Assembly: GCF_000626675.1 (NCBI RefSeq)
Contig: NZ_CP006842.1
Location: 1,302,001-1,366,000, forward strand
Direction: 5' to 3'
DNA: 64,000 nucleotides
Origin: Corynebacterium glyciniphilum AJ 3170
GTDB lineage: Bacteria; Actinomycetota; Actinomycetes; Mycobacteriales; Mycobacteriaceae
How positions within the stretch are numbered: the first letter of the stretch is position 1; each line of letters starts with the position of its first letter. The translations under genes were made by a program, and so were the position numbers. Below the pieces are notes generated by a model that was not told the origin of the DNA, searched no databases, and saw only the letters and a program-made list of their open reading frames with translations. Positions 47,667-53,706 of the stretch are shown piece by piece.

Positions 47667-47977
47667 CGCCCTCCTCTGGTTCGGTGTCGCTGCTATCAGC
47701 AACGTATTCGAGGGGACGGACACTTGGAGTAGTTTCATCGGGTTCTCCCTGTTCGGGGCCGAAACTATGGGGGGGAGTCTGACCGGAGGTCGACAACATT
47801 GTTGCGGTCGTCCATCTCGGGGTTGATGACGTCTTCGGTGCGCCCGAAGAGGTACTGGGCTTCGGGGTCGGAGCGGCGCATGATGCCGTCGAGGAGCTGC
47901 TTGTTGGTGGCCTGGTCGATAGCAGCGTCAATGCTGACGCCTTCAATCTCCCACGGCTGCAGGTAGCCGGTCTCCAC
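47641..47977 (-). pseudogene. Small acidic protein upstream of ImmA, frameshifted in a C7 run
   Basis: GTG 47977 starts METGYLQPWEIEGVSIDAAI and reads to LRSDSPP then stops at a run of seven C (on the minus strand, near 47770). With six C the reading would continue as HSFGPEQGEPDETTPSV and end in an acidic tail EEGDDDYHDGP at 47641, overlapping the ImmA start. Either a slippage mutation, phase variation or a sequencing error. No HTH is visible and no good ribosome-binding site, so the N-terminus may be lost too. Confidence 0.45.
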
Positions 47978-48020
47978 GAGGCTGTCGACGGCCGAGCACT
48001 GGCAGCAGCTGGCGGATCAG

Positions 48021-48221
48021 ATGAACCAGTTCACTCGGCTACAGGTGAACGAGTTGAAGCGGCTGCTCAAGGCGAGCAATGAGCGAGTGGACAGCCTAGA
48101 GAATCGAGTGAGCGTGCTGGAGTCGAAGTACCGTGCGGCGCTGACGTCGATCCGTCGCCTGTTGCAACGGCATCCGGAGTCAGCGGATGTGGTCGCAGAT
48201 GATATCCGGCACGACCTGTAG
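48021..48221 (+). CDS. Short coiled-coil protein, possibly truncated
   Basis: 66 residues (MNQFTRLQVNELKRLLKASN and on) with leucine/valine heptads throughout, ending DDIRHDL. The frame is open for 18 codons further upstream (TAEHWQQLADQ) and reads well there but has no start codon before a stop at 47964, and the site before ATG 48021 is poor. It may be the tail of a longer gene cut at a recombination junction near 47967. Confidence 0.4.
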   Translation: MNQFTRLQVNELKRLLKASNERVDSLENRVSVLESKYRAALTSIRRLLQRHPESADVVADDIRHDL

Positions 48222-48313
48222 ATTCGCCTGCTTGTGTCACCATCTGTGCTGTACCGACCACGGTCCTCGTCTGCGATCAGGCACCCCCGTTTCAGGGTGG
48301 TTATGTTGCCGAG

Positions 48314-48345
48314 CGTAACGAACTGCCCCAGCCCGTCGGTACACT
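48314..48345 (+). promoter_or_regulatory. Promoter of small peptide 1
   Basis: CGTAACGAA (48314-48322), then 13 bases, then TCGGTA running into TACACT (48340-48345). The same box, spacing and TCGGTA recur before peptide 2. The GTAACG -35 is like that described for the ECF sigma factor SigD of corynebacteria and mycobacteria; that link is inferred. Confidence 0.5.
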
Positions 48346-48410
48346 TGCGCCCGTGATGCGGAACCCCGCGTTACCTCAGTTTTTCACCTTCAATCGAAAG
48401 GTAGATCATC

Positions 48411-48524
48411 ATGATCGAAACCATTCAGGGCATCATCACCACCGTCTCCGAGGCTCTCGTTTCCGTCTTCGAGTCCATCGTCGGCTCCATCAACGCCGGT
48501 GGCGCTGAGGGCGGCGCTGAGTAA
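48411..48524 (+). CDS. Small acidic amphipathic peptide 1 (37 aa)
   Basis: Residues begin MIETIQGIITTVSEALVSVF and end in a Gly/Ala/Glu tail. There are five Glu and no basic residue. Hydrophobic positions 2, 5, 8, 9, 12, 16, 19, 20, 23, 24 and 27 line one face of a helix; no signal peptide. Length, acidity and helicity resemble PorH/PorA-type channel peptides of the corynebacterial outer membrane, but there is no residue-level match I can claim. AAAGG lies nine bases upstream. Own promoter and terminator. Paralogous to peptide 2 at DNA and protein level. A type I toxin is an alternative. Confidence 0.75.
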   Translation: MIETIQGIITTVSEALVSVFESIVGSINAGGAEGGAE

Positions 48525-48542
48525 TACACTCAGCTCAATGTT

Positions 48543-48570
48543 CCCTGCACTGCGGTGCAGGGGATTTTTT
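48543..48570 (+). terminator. Terminator of peptide 1
   Basis: CCCTGCAC-TGCG-GTGCAGGG followed by GATTTTTT, 18 bases after the stop codon: a clear intrinsic terminator. Confidence 0.85.
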
Positions 48571-48674
48571 ATGCGCCATGACGCATCGTGACAACGCTAT
48601 AAGTGGCATGAATCACAACACCCCCAGGGGTGAAGTTCGCGCAATGTTTGTTGGGATTGAGATAGTGTCGAATT

Positions 48675-48780
48675 CGTACGAGAGCGTGATGACCTCTCGT
48701 GCTTGACCATCTTGGTGGTCATCCTTTCGAAGAGTCTCGCGCACCCCGAACATAGTTGCCGTTCGGGGTGTGCGTTCCTT
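48675..48780 (+). ncRNA. Candidate small RNA between the two peptide genes
   Basis: Three hairpins in a row: ACGAGAG/CTCTCGT (48678-48700), GACCA/TGGTC (48705-48720) and a 14-bp stem (48738-48774, one G-U) followed by TTCCTT as terminator. A TAGTGT box at 48663 would start it near 48675. Bases 48714-48730 can pair with 48394-48410, the ribosome-binding site and leader next to the start codon of peptide 1 (15 of 17 pairs, two G-U), and 48714-48726 with 48931-48942 of peptide 2 (12 pairs, one bulge). Transcription is not proven. A minus-strand frame here (48597-48800) looks like a shadow. Confidence 0.45.
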
Positions 48781-48820
48781 CGCTTGGCGGGGGTAATCAT
48801 TCGCGCTGCTAGATATGCGT

Positions 48821-48886
48821 TTCGTTACGTTTGCGGGGGTACTGGTTTTGGGACCGTAACGAAGACGCGGCGCGCCTCGGTAGTGT
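48821..48886 (+). promoter_or_regulatory. Promoter of small peptide 2 with inverted upstream box
   Basis: CGTAACGAA at 48855-48863, 13 bases, then TCGGTA and TAGTGT (48881-48886): the same layout as the peptide 1 promoter. An inverted copy of the box (TTCGTTACG, 48821-48829) lies 25 bases upstream, so the box may also be a regulator site. Confidence 0.5.
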
Positions 48887-48942
48887 CACTGTCACGGCGG
48901 GAACACTCGCTGTATCTACTTCACACTCTTGAGGAGATCATC

Positions 48943-49035
48943 ATGATCGAGACCATCCAGTCCATCATCGACACCGTTGCTACCGCTCTCGTCGACGTCT
49001 TCACTGCCATCGTCGGCTCCATCCAGGGCAACTAA
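48943..49035 (+). CDS. Small acidic amphipathic peptide 2 (30 aa)
   Basis: Begins MIETIQSIIDTVATALVDVF and ends GSIQGN. Three acidic and no basic residues; the hydrophobic face (2, 5, 8, 9, 12, 16, 19, 20, 23, 24, 27) matches that of peptide 1, while the Gly/Ala/Glu tail of peptide 1 is missing. Site GAGGAG precedes ATG by seven bases. Own promoter and terminator. The pair may form a two-part channel, as PorA and PorH do in C. glutamicum, or be membrane-active toxins; neither is shown. Confidence 0.75.
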   Translation: MIETIQSIIDTVATALVDVFTAIVGSIQGN

Positions 49036-49049
49036 GCTCTAGATCGATT

Positions 49050-49079
49050 AGCCCCCGCACTTCGGTGCGGGGGCTTTTT
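49050..49079 (+). terminator. Terminator of peptide 2
   Basis: AGCCCCCGCAC-TTCG-GTGCGGGGGCT followed by a T-run: a textbook intrinsic terminator 14 bases after the stop. Confidence 0.9.
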
Positions 49080-49143
49080 GCGTTGAGCAGAGTGCCAGAT
49101 AGGCCAGGGGCATGATGTCGCCAGAGTCGGTAGATTGACTGTC

Positions 49144-49201
49144 GTGGGAGACGTGGCCCTGTCGTGTGGTGATCGCGGGTCTACGACGGCCCGTCTCCCA
49201 C
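49144..49201. repeat. 58-base imperfect palindrome
   Basis: GTGGGAGACG (49144) and CGTCTCCCAC (49192) form ten perfect pairs, with inner GGCC and GTCG/CGAC pairs continuing the stem. No gene overlaps it. It may be a structured RNA, a miniature element or part of a recombination site. Confidence 0.4.
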
Positions 49202-49869
49202 TCACATCCTCAATTTTCCCCGTCTGCGTTTGTTTTTGATAGCATTGCGTCCGGCGGTCCGAGTGGTGTCGCCGTCATCTCAGAGCTCTCGCCGTCTCCG
49301 AGACGGTGGGGGCTCTTCACTGCATCGGGGGCAGTTTTCACCGTTTGGGGGTCTTGGCAGGTGCGATGCAGCTAAGTTGGGTACTGGCGGGAGATAGGTG
49401 AACACTTGAACCTGCTTGTCCTCATCGTCTCCGGGTGGTGGGGACATTCCTGTTTCTAGAGACACTGCGGTGATGGCGTCGGTACGCTGTCCACTGGCGG
49501 GGTCCCCTAGCCCCCGCTCGGGTTGAGCGCCACCGACTCCCCTCAGGCGTGCAGCTCGCCGACAGTCTCTACAGGCGCGCTGATAGCTCAGGAGACAGGA
49601 AGAGCTCGAGGTGGATATCGAGCGCAATCAAGGTAGATAAGCGCTTGAAAGTGCGTAGCGAATGACTGCAATTCTGCGTGCGCTTGTTAGTAGATCACGG
49701 ACGCGATTTAGGTCGCTACAGTTTAAGGATGAAGTGATTCACGCTGACCTCCAACAGTTGCGCAGGATTGTCGAGCGTTCGCGCCTCCGCTATCGTCTCC
49801 TAAGGCGAACGGGTACAGCACGGGCCCGCCCGACGGGGGAATTTCGTACGAGTGTGCTATGGTAGTTTA
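49202..49869. other. Island region of 668 bases without a clear gene
   Basis: Reading frames on both strands (for example 49280-49627 minus and 49662-49865 plus) lack ribosome-binding sites and protein-like composition. A hairpin CCGTCTC-C-GAGACGG sits at 49289-49303. TATGGT at 49858-49863, six bases before GTG 49870, is a likely promoter for the next gene. Confidence 0.4.
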
Positions 49870-50235
49870 GTGAACTTTCCTAGAGCTAATCAGAAGGATG
49901 GGCCCCTCGCAGGCCACGTCCGTAATAAGCGTGTCTTCAAACCGCCGCTGGTGGCGACTGGAGTACTGGATATGGGCAACTGGATCAAGGATGACTTTCC
50001 GGACTTGCTGTGGCCTGCATTGATCCTTGCCAGTCGTGGTGAGGATGGCATCCGTGACTTGATTCACTGGCAGAAGGCTGTTCAGGAACGTCTCTCCCGT
50101 CACGGTGAGAACGGGTGGGTGGCGGAGCGTCTTGACGGACGCCTTACCTCGCTGGATGACCTTACGGAGAAGTTCCCGGATGCTGAGACAATCGTCGTTC
50201 AGGAGGCGCGGCGACGCGGTCTACTTGCTGGGTGA
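49870..50235 (+). CDS. DUF5677-type locus, first open segment
   Basis: 121 residues from GTG 49870 (MNFPRANQKDGPLAGHVRNK), soluble, containing DMGNWIKDDFPDLLWPALIL. It ends at TGA 50233. The next codon is GTG and the frame continues unchanged, so this and the next two segments may be one gene of about 555 codons interrupted by two stops. TATGGT six bases before the GTG suggests a leaderless mRNA. Function unknown; position in an island suggests an accessory, possibly defence, role but nothing catalytic is visible. Confidence 0.55.
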   Translation: MNFPRANQKDGPLAGHVRNKRVFKPPLVATGVLDMGNWIKDDFPDLLWPALILASRGEDGIRDLIHWQKAVQERLSRHGENGWVAERLDGRLTSLDDLTEKFPDAETIVVQEARRRGLLAG

Positions 50236-50730
50236 GTGACTCAAGTCTTGGCGTCATACTCACAGATACCCGCTCAGTGGATCTCCGGCGGGCTGGCTTT
50301 ACAGCAGCCCGATGTGGAAGCCTTGGTACTTGTTCGCGATGCGCTGCTCGGGGTCATCGGGGATGGTCACCACGAAGCCCTCATCAAGTGTTTGCGGATC
50401 TGGAGCACCGTCCAAGCGGCGACATTCCGATCTGACGGCGAGACGATTGACTTGCTGAAGGACTATCCTGACAACCTCGGTAATCGGGCGAAGGCCGATG
50501 CGACTATTCGGGCAATGTGGGGTGCCCACAAAGGTCTGTTGAAGAAAAGAGACTCGAGCTGCTTCGATGCGGCAACCGACTGGGCTCGAGTCTTTTGGTG
50601 TGCTAATTCTGTGACTTCGGATTGTATCCGGCAGCGGGACCTTGACTCGTCGAGCGGTAACTCCCAGGATCCAGCTGAGGCAGCTGAGGAGGAGGCCGCC
50701 GAGGAAGAGGTTGAGATGACACCGGCTTAG
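50236..50730 (+). CDS. DUF5677-type locus, middle segment
   Basis: 164 residues in the same frame as the preceding segment, starting at GTG directly after its TGA. Contains HHEALIKCLRIWSTVQAATF and WARVFWCANSVTSDC, and ends in a Glu/Ala-rich low-complexity stretch before TAG 50728. The acidic end could be a natural C-terminus or a linker to the third segment. Both stops (TGA, TAG) are one C-to-T change away from sense codons (CGA, CAG). Confidence 0.5.
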   Translation: MTQVLASYSQIPAQWISGGLALQQPDVEALVLVRDALLGVIGDGHHEALIKCLRIWSTVQAATFRSDGETIDLLKDYPDNLGNRAKADATIRAMWGAHKGLLKKRDSSCFDAATDWARVFWCANSVTSDCIRQRDLDSSSGNSQDPAEAAEEEAAEEEVEMTPA

Positions 50731-50751
50731 ATCCCCGAAGGTGGTCGGTAC

Positions 50752-51537
50752 TTGCGGGGGTTCGTAATGGATCTTATGGGCAGCTTTGTCGAGGCCCTCG
50801 AGAGAGCCCCGTCGAACCTGTATGCGCAGGAGCGGCAGGAGGTTGTATCAGGACTAGTTTCGCGTGCGGGGCGTGACCTGATTGCCGTGCTCGGTGCGCC
50901 GTCGCTGGGGTGCCTTGAACACGGTGCAAACATCATGCGCATGCTAGTCGAGATCGAGGTCTATCTGCGTTGGATGGCAACTCAAGATCTGGGGATCTAC
51001 AAGCAGTTTCAAGAGTACGGAGCGGGGAAAGCGAAGCTGTACGCCCAAATCTTTGACGAGCTTCCAGATCACGTGCGTACAGCAGGGTTTCGCGAGAGCA
51101 TCGAGGAGTTGCGCCGGCTTAGCCGCAATGACAACCCTCTTGATCTGCGGACCGTCGACACTCGGGATACGTTTGCTGAGGGGAAGTCCATCCGCGCGAT
51201 GGCGCAGGACGGAGGCCTCCTTGACTTCTATCGGCATGCGTACTCAATATCTAGCGGGGTTGCTCACTCCGAGTGGTGGTCAATCGAAAAGCACGCAATG
51301 GAGAGATGCTACAACGTGCTTCATGGGATGCACCTGATCCCGAGCTTGTCGATCAATCCGGGAAGCGACGTCGAGTTGGCTCGTGCTTGGGTGGACCAGT
51401 TCTATGCGCTGATGCGGGACGGCCTTGAGATTCTTCGGACGGATGAGTCGGCCGTCGCACGCGCTTTCAGCTGGCTCGACGCCGATAGGAGTCCTGCCAC
51501 CGCGGAGGCACCAGACGGTGACTCGGGACCAACGTGA
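50752..51537 (+). CDS. DUF5677-family protein (third segment)
   Basis: 261 residues from TTG 50752 or 256 from ATG 50767. Helical; the blocks LEHGANIMRMLVEIEVYLRWM, EYGAGKAKLYAQIFDEL and FYRHAYSISSGVAHSEWWSI with Arg/Glu and His residues are the pattern of DUF5677, a family of unknown function often in accessory regions. Same frame as the two upstream segments. Its TGA overlaps the GTG of a short following ORF (GTGA). Confidence 0.6.
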   Translation: MRGFVMDLMGSFVEALERAPSNLYAQERQEVVSGLVSRAGRDLIAVLGAPSLGCLEHGANIMRMLVEIEVYLRWMATQDLGIYKQFQEYGAGKAKLYAQIFDELPDHVRTAGFRESIEELRRLSRNDNPLDLRTVDTRDTFAEGKSIRAMAQDGGLLDFYRHAYSISSGVAHSEWWSIEKHAMERCYNVLHGMHLIPSLSINPGSDVELARAWVDQFYALMRDGLEILRTDESAVARAFSWLDADRSPATAEAPDGDSGPT

Positions 51538-51647
51538 GTGACACCTCTCACGAGAAACCTGACGAAGTAGCGCCACAACAGGGCCCGTCCGGCTGGACGG
51601 TCCTGCCGTCTAGTGTTCGCTCAACTTTGGGCGTCGCGAGAGGGTGA
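51534..51647 (+). CDS. Short ORF coupled to the DUF5677 gene
   Basis: 37 residues starting MSDTSHEKPDEVAPQQGPSG. The GTGA overlap with the upstream stop suggests translation, but the sequence is short and unrecognised, and it ends close to attR, so it may be the front of a gene cut by the island's end. Confidence 0.3.
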   Translation: MSDTSHEKPDEVAPQQGPSGWTVLPSSVRSTLGVARG

Positions 51648-51795
51648 CTTGGGGTCCTTGCATGGGCGCAGGGAGAGTGGATTGCCATCCCGCACTCATC
51701 CCGCATCAGGCCCCATAAAGACCACAATTACCGCACTGTCCATAGCCGCCATAGGGCGTTGACCTGCAGAGATAATTTGACCTGCGGGTCACGGT

Positions 51796-51867
51796 AGATC
51801 GCGCAGATCTATGAGGGCACCAACCAGGTCTGCCGCATGGTCATGGGCCGCCAGATCCTCACGTAGA
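51796..51867 (+). repeat. Right attachment repeat (attR)
   Basis: Second copy of the 72-bp repeat, encoding the last 24 codons and stop of the dehydrogenase gene without the rest of it. The preceding 130 bases contain repeated CATCCCGCA-type motifs that may be integrase arm sites. Confidence 0.9.
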
Positions 51868-51880
51868 ACTCCGGACACAC

Positions 51881-51915
51881 AGTTGACCCCCGGCCCAGAG
51901 GGCCGGGGGTCAACT
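51881..51915 (+). terminator. Displaced native terminator of the dehydrogenase gene
   Basis: AGTTGACCCCCGGCC-CAGAG-GGCCGGGGGTCAACT, a perfect 15-bp stem 15 bases after the stop codon in attR. Before the insertion it would have stood the same distance behind the gene that now ends at 39656. Confidence 0.85.
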
Positions 51916-52106
51916 GCTGACGTTTCAAGAGGAGAATGCTCAGCTGCCGTATACGGGGTGTCCTTCCGGTCGCTTCTCTGCCTGCCGGCCACCGTTGCGG
52001 TGGCTCTGACAATCAACTTACGACCGTGATCTTGGAGGATCCTGGCAGTGCGCTGCAGTGTCGGTGGAAATTCACGTAGCGGTCGCGCAGGAAGCCGTGC
52101 AGGCGG

Positions 52107-52652
52107 CTACGCCGTTTGGGGAGCTGCCAGTGTGACGTTCTCGGCCCAGGACAGGGTGAACCCTTGAGCCCCCAACCAGTTGTCGACTCCGCCTTCGTCC
52201 AGCATGCCGTTGATGAGACGTTGGGAGGATTCTAGAGCGCGTGCTGTTGTAGCGGCGTCGAGGTGGCCGGCGCTGAGTGCCTCACCGAGCTCCTCCAGGT
52301 CGAGAACCTCCCACCGTCCCCCGGCATAGGTGACCAGGTCGACATACAGGTCCGTGGTCCGCCACAGTGGGCCGTCACGCTCGATGAGTGCGATGTCCAC
52401 GTAGAGATCTTGGTCAGCGAACCGGCCGCCTTCGCCGGCGCGGAAGTGAAAGCGGTTGACGCGTAGATCAAGCGGCGGGATCAACCAGCTCTCGAGGTAA
52501 CCGAAGCGCGGGTGATCCGCAGGCCTGGCCATGTACAGCATTCCGTCACGCTGGTCCCACCGGTCCACCTGACGGCGACAGCCTTTGGGATCAGTGTTGC
52601 TCAGCCTGGGAACGTCAAAGATCTCGACCTTGGGCGGATGCGTGGCACTCAT
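52107..52652 (-). CDS. DUF402 domain protein
   Basis: 181 residues. The DUF402 core is visible: FGYLESWLIPPLDLRVNRFHF, YVDIALIERDGPLWRTTDLYVDLVTYAGG and VLDLEELGEAL, an RNA/nucleotide-phosphate-binding barrel also found in nucleoside di/triphosphatases. It lacks the longer N-terminal RNA-binding parts. ATG 52652. It is 23 bases downstream of the secreted-protein gene on the same strand. Confidence 0.85.
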   Translation of the reverse strand: MSATHPPKVEIFDVPRLSNTDPKGCRRQVDRWDQRDGMLYMARPADHPRFGYLESWLIPPLDLRVNRFHFRAGEGGRFADQDLYVDIALIERDGPLWRTTDLYVDLVTYAGGRWEVLDLEELGEALSAGHLDAATTARALESSQRLINGMLDEGGVDNWLGAQGFTLSWAENVTLAAPQTA

Positions 52653-52675
52653 GGAGGTGTCGTGGCCGTATGGAG

Positions 52676-53425
52676 TCAGCGAACGTTGAAGATCCCGGCG
52701 GTCGGCAGGAAAGTGCAGTTGCCCTGCGCGCCCTCCTCATTGGTGGTGACGCCGCCTTCCAGCAGGGCGAGGACATTGCCGGGGCCGGTGTCCGCCAGAC
52801 CGTTGATGGTCGCCGGGCCCTCGGGGTTGATCCCGCCGTAGGCAAGTTCCGTCTGACCGATTCTGCCGTTGTTGATGTTTACCCAGTGCACCCGCATCCC
52901 GGTGTTCTGTTTTTCGGCAACGGTCCCGGTCCCCAATGCCGTGAACACGAACGAGACATGACCACCGGGAACGCCAGGTAGTGGCAGTTCGGCGGGACCG
53001 GGGACGCCCATGGCCAAGCCGACGGCGTTGCTGGTGCCCCCGATGCAGTTCGACGCGAGCGTCGGCCAACCGAACTGGGTGAACCCTGGAGCGTTCTCCG
53101 GGAGACCGACGCCGGGCTCCCCGTCACCGCGGAAGAAGCTGACGACCCGTTTGAGAATGTCGCCGACGTTGGCGGGAACATCGGGACTGTTGGCGAAGTC
53201 CTCGATCTGCTGCAGGAGCTCTGGCGTGGGGCGCCCGAGGTTGTCGATCGGCAGATCGGGGAGACCGGGTAGCGCAGGGGCGGAATGTGCCGCCGGCGCT
53301 GCGGCCAGCGAGGCACCGGTGGACACGGCTACGGCGGCCAGGACGGCGGAGACCGCGCGGGAGATGCGACGGGCGGGTCGTCCGGTCCGTGCGATCCGCG
53401 AGGTGCGGGTGAACTGGGAAAGCAC
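52676..53425 (-). CDS. Secreted protein of unknown function
   Basis: 249 residues. Basic start with a signal peptide (about 20-50; ISRAVSAVLAAVAVSTGASLAAAPAAHSAPA). The mature part begins ALPGLPDLPIDNLGRPTPELLQQ and has two cysteines (SNCIGG, GNCTF) at its ends. Similar exported proteins occur beside typA in corynebacteria; I know no function. GTG 53425 (MLSQFTRTSRIARTG) chosen since the longer frame would put 60 residues before the signal peptide. Confidence 0.75.
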   Translation of the reverse strand: MLSQFTRTSRIARTGRPARRISRAVSAVLAAVAVSTGASLAAAPAAHSAPALPGLPDLPIDNLGRPTPELLQQIEDFANSPDVPANVGDILKRVVSFFRGDGEPGVGLPENAPGFTQFGWPTLASNCIGGTSNAVGLAMGVPGPAELPLPGVPGGHVSFVFTALGTGTVAEKQNTGMRVHWVNINNGRIGQTELAYGGINPEGPATINGLADTGPGNVLALLEGGVTTNEEGAQGNCTFLPTAGIFNVR

Positions 53426-53706
53426 TGTCAGCCTCTCGGTGGTTATGAATCGTGCCGTCGACGAGGACGTCACGAACGCATCAAACGTCACATTGGTCAC
53501 AACAGTAACATGGGTAACAGGAGGCGACCAAGGTTCTCTTTTGACCACCATAGCAGTGACGGACGTTAACCCATGCTGGATTGCGTCGATGAGAAAAAAT
53601 GCCACTCTGTCGAGTACCCTGGAGCGTCGTTGTCCCCCCGGGGCCGCTCAGCGGTGCCCCGGGCCCCCGACCTCGACCGACTCTCAATTAGGAAGCTGAA
53701 GGATCT

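Larger units (their letters stand above)
39586..51867. mobile_element. 12.3-kb genomic island integrated in an acyl-CoA dehydrogenase gene
   Basis: Bounded by 72-bp direct repeats at 39586-39657 and 51796-51867 (70 of 72 identical). An integrase C-terminal part lies 77 bases inside the left end and reads toward it. The island carries the split integrase, two IS110-family transposases, lipoprotein and membrane genes of visibly lower G+C, an ImmA-like peptidase, the small-peptide locus and a DUF5677-type locus. No replication, packaging or conjugation genes were seen, so it is an integrative island or satellite remnant. With its integrase broken it probably cannot move unaided. Confidence 0.88.

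Noticed and set aside
48353..48520. Leaderless frame from GTG 48353 overlapping peptide 1
   Set aside because: The TACACT-N7-GTG pattern is there, but the frame is His/Arg-rich nonsense; the box more likely serves a short leader for peptide 1.
48597..48800. Minus-strand 67-codon frame between the two small peptides
   Set aside because: Its internal start MTTKMVKHE has AAAGG directly touching the ATG, the protein is Ser/Arg low complexity, and a plus-strand terminator lies inside it.
49280..49627. 115-codon minus-strand ORF
   Set aside because: No ribosome-binding site, Ser/Arg/Pro-rich, spans hairpins; no support as a gene.
51936..52073. 45-codon ORF with an AGGAGA site after attR
   Set aside because: Site is decent but the product is unrecognised and the region is a normal spacer between a terminator and a convergent gene.
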